In this document: positions 55,301 to 60,545 of the stretch, in pieces
Position numbering within the stretch: the first letter of the stretch is position 1
Layout of the letters: each line of letters begins with the position of its first letter
Made by a program: the position numbers and the translations under genes
NCBI GenBank assembly: GCA_031272075.1
Contig: JAISUK010000051.1
Coordinates: forward strand, 1-60,545
Reading direction: 5' to 3'
DNA: 60,545 nt
Source: Dysgonamonadaceae bacterium
GTDB taxonomy: Bacteria > Bacteroidota > Bacteroidia > Bacteroidales > Azobacteroidaceae
Notes under the pieces: model-generated
Databases searched by the model: none
What the model was told of the DNA's origin: nothing
The model's input: only the letters and a program-made list of their open reading frames with translations

Positions 55301-55441
55301 CACTTGCACAGTGATTTCCGGAATGGCAATATCGGGCAAAAGCGACACCGGCACGTTCAAATACGTGATGATGCCGAGAATGAAACATGCCGTAAACGAC
55401 ATGATGACGGCGATGGGTCGATGGATGAGGAAGCGAATCAT
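52367..55441 (-). CDS. RND-superfamily efflux permease (first in operon)
   Basis: This 1,024-residue RND pump starts MIRFLIHRPIAVIM, typical of the AcrB-like hydrophobe/amphiphile group in Bacteroidetes. It has an N-terminal helix, two large periplasmic loops, TM4 with LALGNMIDNSIIVTDN and TM10 with GMIINDSILKVD (acidic and Lys residues available for proton transfer). Its start codon overlaps the stop of the adaptor gene (ATGA), and TolC follows after 3 bp. The direct coupling to the adaptor suggests this is the principal pump. Confidence 0.95.
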   Translation of the reverse strand: MIRFLIHRPIAVIMSFTACFILGIITYLNVPVSLLPDIAIPEITVQVTGKDMSARELENARVSAIRRSLLQVSNLRDIRTETRDGNAVIRLNFEYGASTDLAFIDVNEKIDETMRNAPAGTERPRVIKASATDIPVFNLNLTLRNAPDDEEAFLNMSEIAEMVIRRQIEQLPEVAMVDMTGLVGKRVIIQPDRDKMAISGISLARLEESLRNGNFEGVSANVRDGYYEYNISFSEVMRTVEDIRNLYIRQNNRIYQLRDLASVEIAPEEERGMAFYNGNRAVVLSIIKQSDTNMSDLQKAIGRSIDNLKKKYPELEFSISQNQTELLDYTISNLQQNLLLAFLFVCLVSVFFMRDIRSPLIIGLTMVVALVISLMFFYLCRVSLNVVSLTGLILALGNMIDNSIIVTDNIGQYRQRRLTLDDACVKGTNEVIAPMLSSMFTSISVFVPLVFMSGIAGALFFDQAFSVTAGLIVSYFTGIMLLPVLYKLTFGKRKERLDDPDEKRRKGPDGGNSGDALLDRIYDACIGWVFRHKVASTVGVLAILPLCVILFRAIPKEKMPDISRNEFLVKIDWNANIHVRENARRTNDFIATLDNRVVENAALVAAQQFLLNREQEQSSSETEIYLKTTQKQDIPAVQQKITDYFSENYPNAVVSFSPVDNIFEKIFTTGDPDLTVEYYTMREEDIETLDAQTIRDLEASFARKTGETPTSNAFQKQLNIHIDMEKLLLYGVSQGQVLQALQTGFRENEFALLRSYQQYLPIVIGYEEQNIRDVIDNTTVDLPPDDKAFVSKIPLSFFVSTSPAEDLKSIVAGRNGEYIPLNYFQTDNVEQIMQIARDDVRETDFWKVDFSGAYFFNKKMLAELAVILLISILLMYFILSAQFESFVQPFIVLLEIPIDLTASLALLMLLGHSLNLMSAIGIVVSCGMIINDSILKVDVMNQLRREGMALMDAIHEAGRRRMKAILMTLLTSVVCMLPLLFSSDMGSELEKPLAIATIGGMVIGTPVSLFFVPLVYWRIYRTKN

Positions 55442-56517
55442 TTTAGCTTCACCGGCGTTTCGTGCGCCAAATTCAGATTCCCTTCATAAATCACACTGTC
55501 GCCCACATTCAATCCTTCAGTGACTTCATATTCCGAAGCGTTTTCAAGTCCGGTAGTGACATAGACCCAGATGGCTTCGTTGTTTTGGAGGCGGAACACC
55601 ACTTTGCGGTTGTTGCGCAGCACGAGGGCTTCTTTGGGGATGGCCAGCCGGTTGTCGAGGGCTTGCCCCAGCAGCAGGCGGACGTTCATGCCTTCAAAAA
55701 GTCTGCCGTCGGCGCCATTGATCGCCGCCTTCACGCGCACCATGCCGTTTTTGTCCACCACAGGATTGATTTCGCTGATAGCCCCCTCGCAGGAATAATC
55801 ACCGACCGAAAAAGGAGAAACCCGCACTTTGTCGCCACGGCGGACGGCACCCAACTCGTTTTCCAATATCTTGAAATCTGCTTCCAGGTGGATGTTGTCG
55901 ATGATGGTGCAGAACTGATCGCTTTCGGGACGGTTGTGCGCTTTGGAGAAAAGATTGGCGACAAGCCCGTCGAAAGGGGCATAGAGCGTAGCGTTCTCAA
56001 AATTGTATTTCGCCACTTCATATTGGCTCTGGCTTTGCCGGTAACCGCTCTTGATGCTCGCAAGGCGGCGGTCGTCGACAGGAATCTGTGCGGTGTCGGC
56101 GATGGAGAAGCCCATGCCTATCAGTTCGTTGAGGTAATTGAGTCGAGCGCTTTCGAGCGCAGTCTCTGCCTGCGCCAGGCTGTGTTGCAATTCATAACGC
56201 TCCAATTGGGCAAGTTTCTGCCCTTGACGCACCCGGTCGCCGTTTTTCACGAAAACACTGTCGATCACGCCTTGCACCTTGAATTGCAGGTTGGCGCAGT
56301 TCTTCGCTGAAATCACACCATTGGAAATCAATTCGTGGTGAAACACCTTCGGTTCAAGCCGCATCGCCCGGACTTCTGCAATCCTGTCCGGCAACACCGT
56401 CTGAATGCCGCCGGCATCTTCGGCTTTCTGCTTTTTCGACCCACAGGCCGCGAGCAGCAAACCGATCCACAATCCCATAATTATTTTACCAGTGCTCATT
56501 GTTCCATTATTTTTCAC
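55438..56517 (-). CDS. RND efflux periplasmic adaptor (membrane fusion protein)
   Basis: This 359-residue adaptor is a lipoprotein (LLAAC, Cys about residue 25). It has the usual order: a lipoyl half-motif (LQFKVQGVIDSVFVKNGDRVRQGQKLAQL), a helical hairpin (about 110-170), the second lipoyl half (ATLYAPFDGLVANLF), a beta-barrel and a membrane-proximal domain ending in a GLNVGDSVIYEGN pattern. It bridges RND and TolC. It is first in the operon. No regulator gene is adjacent. The start could also be the ATG seven codons in (MSTGKIIMG). Confidence 0.94.
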   Translation of the reverse strand: MKNNGTMSTGKIIMGLWIGLLLAACGSKKQKAEDAGGIQTVLPDRIAEVRAMRLEPKVFHHELISNGVISAKNCANLQFKVQGVIDSVFVKNGDRVRQGQKLAQLERYELQHSLAQAETALESARLNYLNELIGMGFSIADTAQIPVDDRRLASIKSGYRQSQSQYEVAKYNFENATLYAPFDGLVANLFSKAHNRPESDQFCTIIDNIHLEADFKILENELGAVRRGDKVRVSPFSVGDYSCEGAISEINPVVDKNGMVRVKAAINGADGRLFEGMNVRLLLGQALDNRLAIPKEALVLRNNRKVVFRLQNNEAIWVYVTTGLENASEYEVTEGLNVGDSVIYEGNLNLAHETPVKLK

Positions 56518-56573
56518 GAAGGTAGCAAGTATTTTTTGATTAGCAAGAAATTATTCGATATTCTTTTAATGAA

Positions 56574-56717
56574 TCACACCGGTTTCAATGCATGAATACA
56601 GAGCACAGGATTGCTTTCTGCATCCAAATGCTTGTAAAAATCAGGTTGAAAATGGATGTTTCGCTTTTCGAGATTTTGAATCGTTCGGCATATTTCTTCG
56701 GGATGTTTGAAAATCAT
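56574..56717 (-). CDS. Possible 47-residue small protein
   Basis: The frame runs from ATG 56717 to TGA at 56574-56576 and encodes MIFKHPEEICRTIQNLEKRN and onward to a CIHALKPV end. The composition is protein-like (mixed charged and hydrophobic, with an amphipathic helix), unlike a random frame in AT-rich DNA. Its start lies 8 bp after the DUF5053 stop codon, so coupled translation is possible. Its first codons fall in the 28-nt segment shared with the susC leader repeat. It could instead be the tail of a lost larger gene. I do not recognise a family. Confidence 0.45.
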   Translation of the reverse strand: MIFKHPEEICRTIQNLEKRNIHFQPDFYKHLDAESNPVLCIHALKPV

Positions 56718-56728
56718 GCTCGTTTCAT
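56701..56728 (-). repeat. 28-nt fragment of the dispersed leader repeat, copy D
   Basis: Bases 56701-56728 are identical over 28 nt to 47400-47427 (minus strand begins ATGAAACGAGCATGATTTTC). It lies at the stop codon of the DUF5053 gene and the start of the 47-residue ORF, so here part of the element is read as coding sequence. Confidence 0.65.
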
Positions 56729-57147
56729 GCTATCAAACGAGCTGTATCCCTGATGGTATTACTAATATCTTCGAGCGCTTTTGCCAGTGCAATTAATTCC
56801 GATTCGGTAAAGAAAGTGATCTTCCCATTCTTAATATTTCCGTTCAATTTTTGCGAAAACCATCCTTTACTTTTGTGAAAGTATTCCCTGGCAATATACG
56901 ACATTGAAACAACGCCGAGCACTTTTTCAAGTTTTATCCTGATAGTCATCTCGTTAATCATTTCCTTCGTATGCGCTGCCTGCTTTTTTGCCGAAGCAGC
57001 GAAAGCATCGGCAAATGCTTTCTTTTCACTCTCATTCTTTGAAGCAATAAGTTTTCTGAATTTAATATCAAACAACTTTCTTTCTTCTTCTGTGTTTAAT
57101 AAAACAAATTCCTTTTTTAATTTTTCAATTTCTTGCATTGCGTCCAT
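56725..57147 (-). CDS. DUF5053-like protein
   Basis: This 140-residue cytoplasmic protein is probably a DUF5053 member. It has a long charged N-terminal coiled region (EIEKLKKEFVLLNTEEERKL), a central alanine-rich helix, and a C-terminal part with VSMSYIAREYFHKSKGWFSQKLNG and ESELIALAKALEDISNTI, which reads like a helix-turn-helix that could bind DNA. DUF5053 genes are found in phage- and element-like parts of Bacteroides genomes. It sits behind a palindrome-bearing promoter and a broken small ORF, suggesting a small mobile or regulatory module. Confidence 0.7.
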   Translation of the reverse strand: MDAMQEIEKLKKEFVLLNTEEERKLFDIKFRKLIASKNESEKKAFADAFAASAKKQAAHTKEMINEMTIRIKLEKVLGVVSMSYIAREYFHKSKGWFSQKLNGNIKNGKITFFTESELIALAKALEDISNTIRDTARLIA

Positions 57148-57175
57148 AACTCGTTAATTAAATTGGTAAAGCAGG

Positions 57176-57358
57176 TTACTCTTTCAACAGTCGATAGAGG
57201 TTAATTAATTCGTCCAGACATTCATCAACCTCGATCTCCCATTCCAACCGGGAACTCATCGCAATAATATCCTCCCGGTATCAGACATAGAAGATAAGAA
57301 GTTTTTCATTTTCTTCTATGCAAGCATTTAGCTCTGTTTGATCAATCATTTCAAACAT
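57176..57358 (-). pseudogene. Small acidic ORF interrupted by one in-frame TGA
   Basis: From ATG 57358 the frame encodes MFEMIDQTELNACIEENEKL plus LIFYV, meets TGA at 57281-57283, then continues YREDIIAMSSRLEWEIEVDE and on to LINLYRLLKE and TAA (57176-57178). Both sides are acidic and helical and together give a 60-residue protein with one nonsense codon. It lies directly behind a promoter and 28 bp before the DUF5053 gene. It may be a recent pseudogene, or translation may restart at a later Met. Confidence 0.6.
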
Positions 57359-57373
57359 CTTTGTTTAACGAAA

Positions 57374-57399
57374 CAAAAATAGTAAACATTTGTTTACTA
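57374..57399 (-). promoter_or_regulatory. Promoter -7 box overlapped by a palindromic operator
   Basis: On the minus strand TATTTTTG (57381-57374) fits the -7 consensus. A perfect 9-bp inverted repeat, TAGTAAACA-TT-TGTTTACTA (57380-57399), overlaps its first two bases and covers the spacer between -33 and -7. A repressor bound here would block the promoter. The start codon of the small ORF lies 15 bp further on. No obvious TTTG is present at -33. The rest of 57400-57564 is AT-rich and shows no gene. Confidence 0.6.
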
Positions 57400-57564
57400 T
57401 CCGAATTTCAACCTAAATATTTTTTTTTGAATCATATTTATTTAACTTTTTTTTTACGTTTTTACCATCATTTTAGCCCGTTTACGATAAATCTTTTGTT
57501 TATACAATCAAAATAACACACAACAAAAGGATTTGTATTTTATAAAACAGTCTCATACAATCAT

Positions 57565-58719
57565 TTATTTGAAATAAAATTTGACTATCACCTGATTACT
57601 TTCTTCGTTAACGGATTCAAGTTTACGTGCATTTTCAACATCCAACAGTTCGGGTTTGACTACAAAATCCAATTTATCGTAAGTAGTCACCGCGTACATC
57701 GCTTCCTTGTCAATATACTCTGCGAAGCATTGAATATTTTCAGTGAACGTATTAAAAACTTTGATTTCATGCTTTTTTTTATCAATCAAGATGTGTTTGG
57801 CCTTTTGCTTAAAATAAAACCGGCTGAAGAAATAATCCGGATTTTCATTTTCCGGCATAAAAAAGGTGGCATACTTGTTGGAAACATAATTACGAAATTG
57901 AAGGTAATATTCGATCGTTTCATCTCTGGGAATATCTGCAATCGTAAAGTTATGTTCCTTAAAATCAAACAGGTATCTTGGCAACAATTTCATGCTTTCT
58001 TTGTCTATGGCATACACATCTCCATTATAGAGTTGAGAGAAACAAACCGTATCATTCACAATATAAAATGGATTTTTGCTAAATCCGAAAGAAGTTTTTC
58101 CCATATAATCGGGATAATTATCGTAAGTCTCGTATATGATTTCATTTTTCGATTTGGAAAAGAAAAACATCTTATTTTCCTGTACTCGGAATGGATTGAT
58201 GAAAATATAAATATCCGGAGTCAGTTGCGTATAATAATGGGTTGTCGTTTCACTGTCGGGAAGTCTGATCGTTTCTTTATAATCCTCGCCCGATTCATCG
58301 TAGACGAGGATACGACACCAAGCGTCCATCAACTCCAAATTACCTGAAAACCGGTTGAAGGAAAAATCATACAGCGTTTTATATTCTCCTGGACCATTGC
58401 CTTGCTTATTGATCGTTTTGACATATTTCCCGGATAAATCAAACACGAATATCAGCATTTGTTTTTTATCGAAACAGTAATAATGATCCTTGTAAACCAG
58501 GAATTTTTCAATTCTTGGGTTCATTACCGACTCTTTGCGGGTTTCTAAAGGGATCACTTCGATGTGCGAAAAATAATCGAATACCGAGACCTTATCGTCT
58601 CTCTCAATGTCGACGGCTATCACACCATCTCCTTCTCTGCCTGCCTGCTTGCTTGTTTTTTTATCGCAGGAGGCAAAGAAAAAGATAATTAATGATAAGC
58701 AAAGAATGTTACTTTTCAT
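57565..58719 (-). CDS. 6-bladed beta-propeller lipoprotein (BF2992-like)
   Basis: This 384-residue lipoprotein (lipobox FFFASC, Cys about residue 18) belongs to the 6-bladed beta-propeller family of Bacteroidales: the segment HIEVIPLETRKESVM, the repeated YDESG and FDLSGKYVKTINKQGNGPGEY blade motif, and late strands ending VIVKFYFK. The start is at MKSNILCLS. The ATG overlaps the stop of the CBM14-like gene upstream by 4 bp (ATGA), so the two are translationally coupled. In this order such propellers usually accompany small Cys-rich (NVEALA-type) secreted peptides and a thioredoxin protein. The function is unknown. Confidence 0.87.
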   Translation of the reverse strand: MKSNILCLSLIIFFFASCDKKTSKQAGREGDGVIAVDIERDDKVSVFDYFSHIEVIPLETRKESVMNPRIEKFLVYKDHYYCFDKKQMLIFVFDLSGKYVKTINKQGNGPGEYKTLYDFSFNRFSGNLELMDAWCRILVYDESGEDYKETIRLPDSETTTHYYTQLTPDIYIFINPFRVQENKMFFFSKSKNEIIYETYDNYPDYMGKTSFGFSKNPFYIVNDTVCFSQLYNGDVYAIDKESMKLLPRYLFDFKEHNFTIADIPRDETIEYYLQFRNYVSNKYATFFMPENENPDYFFSRFYFKQKAKHILIDKKKHEIKVFNTFTENIQCFAEYIDKEAMYAVTTYDKLDFVVKPELLDVENARKLESVNEESNQVIVKFYFK

Positions 58720-59192
58720 AATAAAAGTTGCAAGCAAATATTACCGATTTGAATCAGAATTAAGGAACAATAATCATAGGGATCACCTGTAGCATTACAT
58801 TCCAAATGACAATCAGACATGTATAAGTCCCAAACAATACAAGCCGTGTAACAAATGCCACTACCTCCACCATCACAAGTAATGCCTCCAATAACACCAC
58901 CATCATCATCATCATCGTCAGCGTCTTCATCACATTCTTCAGTGCCATAACAGTCATTAGCACTCCAGGGAAAGTCACAAAACTTTAAATCATTATTCCA
59001 AAGTAATCCTTCTGGACACTCGTGTCTAATAGCAACGTTATCCCAACACTCATAGTACTTGTTACAGCATTCAGGATCGGGAAAAAAAGTACCACTTTCA
59101 ACCCCCGTGCAGCTCGGCTTCGACGAAGTAAACACCATCGACAGCACTGCTATCGACATAAACAACACCACATTTTTAATCACTCGTTTCAT
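58716..59192 (-). CDS. Secreted cysteine-rich protein with a peritrophin-A (CBM14)-like domain
   Basis: This 158-residue protein has a signal peptide (about residues 1-24). Residues 28-81 hold six Cys (28, 43, 49, 59, 72, 81) with gaps of 14, 5, 9, 12 and 8, which fit the peritrophin-A chitin-binding pattern C-x13..20-C-x5..6-C-x9..19-C-x10..14-C-x4..14-C, with aromatic residues at usual sites (KYYECW, FCDFPW). A poly-Asp linker (DADDDDDD) follows, then a second Cys-rich part (CYTACIVW, CHLECN) like NVEALA-type peptides and a hydrophobic tail. Peritrophin-A domains are mainly known from animals and their viruses. It lies between the thioredoxin/DUF1573 and propeller genes. Chitin or glycan binding is inferred only. 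Confidence 0.75.
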   Translation of the reverse strand: MKRVIKNVVLFMSIAVLSMVFTSSKPSCTGVESGTFFPDPECCNKYYECWDNVAIRHECPEGLLWNNDLKFCDFPWSANDCYGTEECDEDADDDDDDGGVIGGITCDGGGSGICYTACIVWDLYMSDCHLECNATGDPYDYCSLILIQIGNICLQLLL

Positions 59193-59251
59193 ACATTTAA
59201 TTTTTTAGGATTAGTAAATAAAAAAATCTATTATATATCTGTTTCTTTCTA

Positions 59252-60301
59252 TTATTTCTGTTCCAACACATTAGCTGTCATTTTTACCGTCTTGATTGCA
59301 CGAATATCGTTTGAAACAAAACTGATTTCGCGGTAGACGACGCCTTCGTGCTCGGCCGTAAACTCAAAGTCGATGTCGGCGGACTTCCCTGCCGCAATGG
59401 TGTGCTTCTTTTCGCTTTTCAATTTCACGCACGAGCAACTGACGGTAATATCGGATATCTCCAGCGGCGCCTGGCCTTCATTCTTCACCGTAATCTTAAA
59501 TTTTACCGGCGTGTTGGGATAGCAGCCGTCAAGTTTCAGTTCTTTTTCAACCGCAAGAACAGCCCTGTTTTCTGGATTGCTGTATTCGGGGTCGATGATC
59601 GACCGCACTTCGTTTAAGAGATTGTCATACATTCTGACATTGTAAGCGTCGTCGAAATGCAGCAATTGTTTCGCCAGCGCAACAACCATTTCATGATTGC
59701 CCTGCTTTTGCTCATTCAGGCATTTCAGGTAAATATTATATGGATATACAATCTGATCGAAGGTATTGGAGATGGCTTCGTCGATATTTTCGCCTTGTTC
59801 CAGGCGAAATTTGCAGCTCAACACCGCGTCGAGGGCGGGGAATAGATCGCCGCTCGACTGAAATTGCCGCGTATAAAGATAGGCCGCACACGCAGGTTCG
59901 CCCTTCAGGACAGACCGGATGCAGTCGAAGCACTTATCAGCAGCGCCAGAAACAACCGCCGTCAACTTGCCTGAGGGAGTAAATATGACGGTCGTTGGCA
60001 GTCCGCTACAGTTAAGCCATTGCTGCCACCAGCGATTTTCGTTTTGGGTCACGTCAACGACATCAAAGAGGGCATCGGCACGCAATTGGGCGTGTGTGTC
60101 ATTCAAGTTGTTGACGTAAATCGAACAGGGTGGACAGTCGGTATTGGAAAGCACCACACAAAAAGGTTTGTTGGCTTTGCCCGCCAGCGTTTTCATATCA
60201 TCAATACTTTTTTCGTACAGGATTTCTGCCGCGCTTTGCCTTTTGCAGGAAACCATCAGCATGGCAAGGAGAAAGAATAGTAAGACACCTTGTGTTCTCA
60301 T
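59252..60301 (-). CDS. Lipoprotein with thioredoxin-like and DUF1573 domains
   Basis: This 349-residue envelope lipoprotein (lipobox LMVSC, Cys about residue 19) has a thioredoxin-like domain (about 40-140; VVLSNTDCPPCSIY with a CPPC redox pair, cis-Pro GLPTTVIF), a helical middle, and a C-terminal DUF1573 immunoglobulin-like domain (about 255-349; VKNEGQAPLEISDITVSCSC). Start at MRTQGVLLF. It is first of the three-gene operon with the CBM14-like and propeller genes, since only 59 bp without a promoter match separates it from the next. A redox role in maturing the disulfide-rich partner is a reasonable inference. Confidence 0.88.
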   Translation of the reverse strand: MRTQGVLLFFLLAMLMVSCKRQSAAEILYEKSIDDMKTLAGKANKPFCVVLSNTDCPPCSIYVNNLNDTHAQLRADALFDVVDVTQNENRWWQQWLNCSGLPTTVIFTPSGKLTAVVSGAADKCFDCIRSVLKGEPACAAYLYTRQFQSSGDLFPALDAVLSCKFRLEQGENIDEAISNTFDQIVYPYNIYLKCLNEQKQGNHEMVVALAKQLLHFDDAYNVRMYDNLLNEVRSIIDPEYSNPENRAVLAVEKELKLDGCYPNTPVKFKITVKNEGQAPLEISDITVSCSCVKLKSEKKHTIAAGKSADIDFEFTAEHEGVVYREISFVSNDIRAIKTVKMTANVLEQK

Positions 60302-60334
60302 AATAGTATATTGTTTGATAATATAATTATGCCA

Positions 60335-60368
60335 CAAAGATAATTGACTTTTTTTTTTAAAATGCAAA
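60335..60368 (-). promoter_or_regulatory. Candidate promoter of the thioredoxin/CBM14/propeller operon
   Basis: On the minus strand TTTG (60368-60365) is followed after 22 bp by TATCTTTG (60342-60335). The spacing is one longer than ideal, and a ten-base A-run lies between. It is 33 bp before the start codon. Confidence 0.6.
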
Positions 60369-60470
60369 TTATTTCCAGATATTAATAGTTAATAATCGTT
60401 AAATTAACCATGCATTTTACTTTATAAGCTATCATTTTGTAAGACGACCGAGACACGAAGGAGCATTTAC

Positions 60471-60545
60471 TCAGCGCATCGTGTCAGGGGCGGCCATTTC
60501 GATTTCGCTTAATGTGGCCAGGTCGCTGAAATCATCAAGCGTAAA
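60471..60545 (-). CDS. Possible 3' end of a gene running off the window
   Basis: From the right edge a minus-strand frame of 24 codons (ending EIEMAAPDTMR) stops at TGA 60471-60473. The residues (FTLDDFSDLATLSE) look like the tail of a real protein. The 170 bp to the next gene contain a promoter. Too little is present to name a family. Confidence 0.4.
   Translation of the reverse strand, partial: FTLDDFSDLATLSEIEMAAPDTMR

Noticed and set aside
57380..57399. Inverted repeat as the end of an insertion sequence
   Set aside because: There is no transposase, no matching second end and no target duplication. Its overlap with a -7 box fits an operator better.

Overview
This window comes from a member of the Bacteroidetes, most likely order Bacteroidales. 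It holds three SusC/SusD outer-membrane uptake pairs, an ECF sigma/FecR pair, DUF4843, PKD-like, DUF5117 and 6-bladed beta-propeller proteins, a cargo protein with a type IX secretion sorting domain, and promoters of the Bacteroidetes form TTTG-N19..22-TAxxTTTG. The genus cannot be fixed from the sequence. I found no rRNA, tRNA, CRISPR array or intact insertion sequence.

Layout. 1-12460 (+): SusC (5' end outside the window), SusD, a lipoprotein resembling the zinc-metallohydrolase lipoproteins of SusCD loci but lacking HExxH, an unknown lipoprotein, a strong terminator, then two thioredoxin-fold proteins and a large DUF5117/5118 metalloprotease. 12461-15000: an MmcQ/YjbR protein, a HEPN/MNT pair with a doubly frameshifted HEPN gene, fabD and a small membrane protein. 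15099-24609 (+): ECF sigma, FecR anti-sigma, SusC with an STN signalling domain, SusD, a ThuA-like/DsbD-N fusion and a broken TlpA gene. 24639-25046: fossils of AAA ATPases. 25063-33809: phospholipase A1, an endonuclease/exonuclease/phosphatase protein, a Cas4-like nuclease-helicase fusion (minus strand), then DUF362, T9SS-secreted esterase and NapH-like ferredoxin genes. 33806-37038 (-): glycosyltransferase, lipid A-type acyltransferase, mtaB. 37173-40189 (+): a small lipoprotein and a glycoside-hydrolase-like lipoprotein. 40163-47337 (-): SusC, SusD, DUF4843, PKD-like lipoprotein. 47612-56517 (-): efflux operon MFP, RND, TolC, RND. 56574-60545 (-): a visibly AT-rich stretch with a DUF5053 module and an operon of a thioredoxin/DUF1573 protein, a peritrophin-A (CBM14)-like secreted protein and a 6-bladed beta-propeller lipoprotein.

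How the parts work together. Each SusCD pair should bind and import an oligomeric nutrient. The companions of the first two are redox and protease proteins rather than carbohydrases, which suggests peptide or disulfide-containing substrates (inference). The second is wired to cell-surface signalling through STN, FecR and ECF sigma. Several genes are decaying: the HEPN toxin, a TlpA gene, two ATPases and a small ORF upstream of DUF5053.

The signals most worth following are a repeated leader of about 95 nt ending exactly at the start codons of fabD and a susC, and the peritrophin-A-type protein, whose six-cysteine spacing fits the animal chitin-binding domain.
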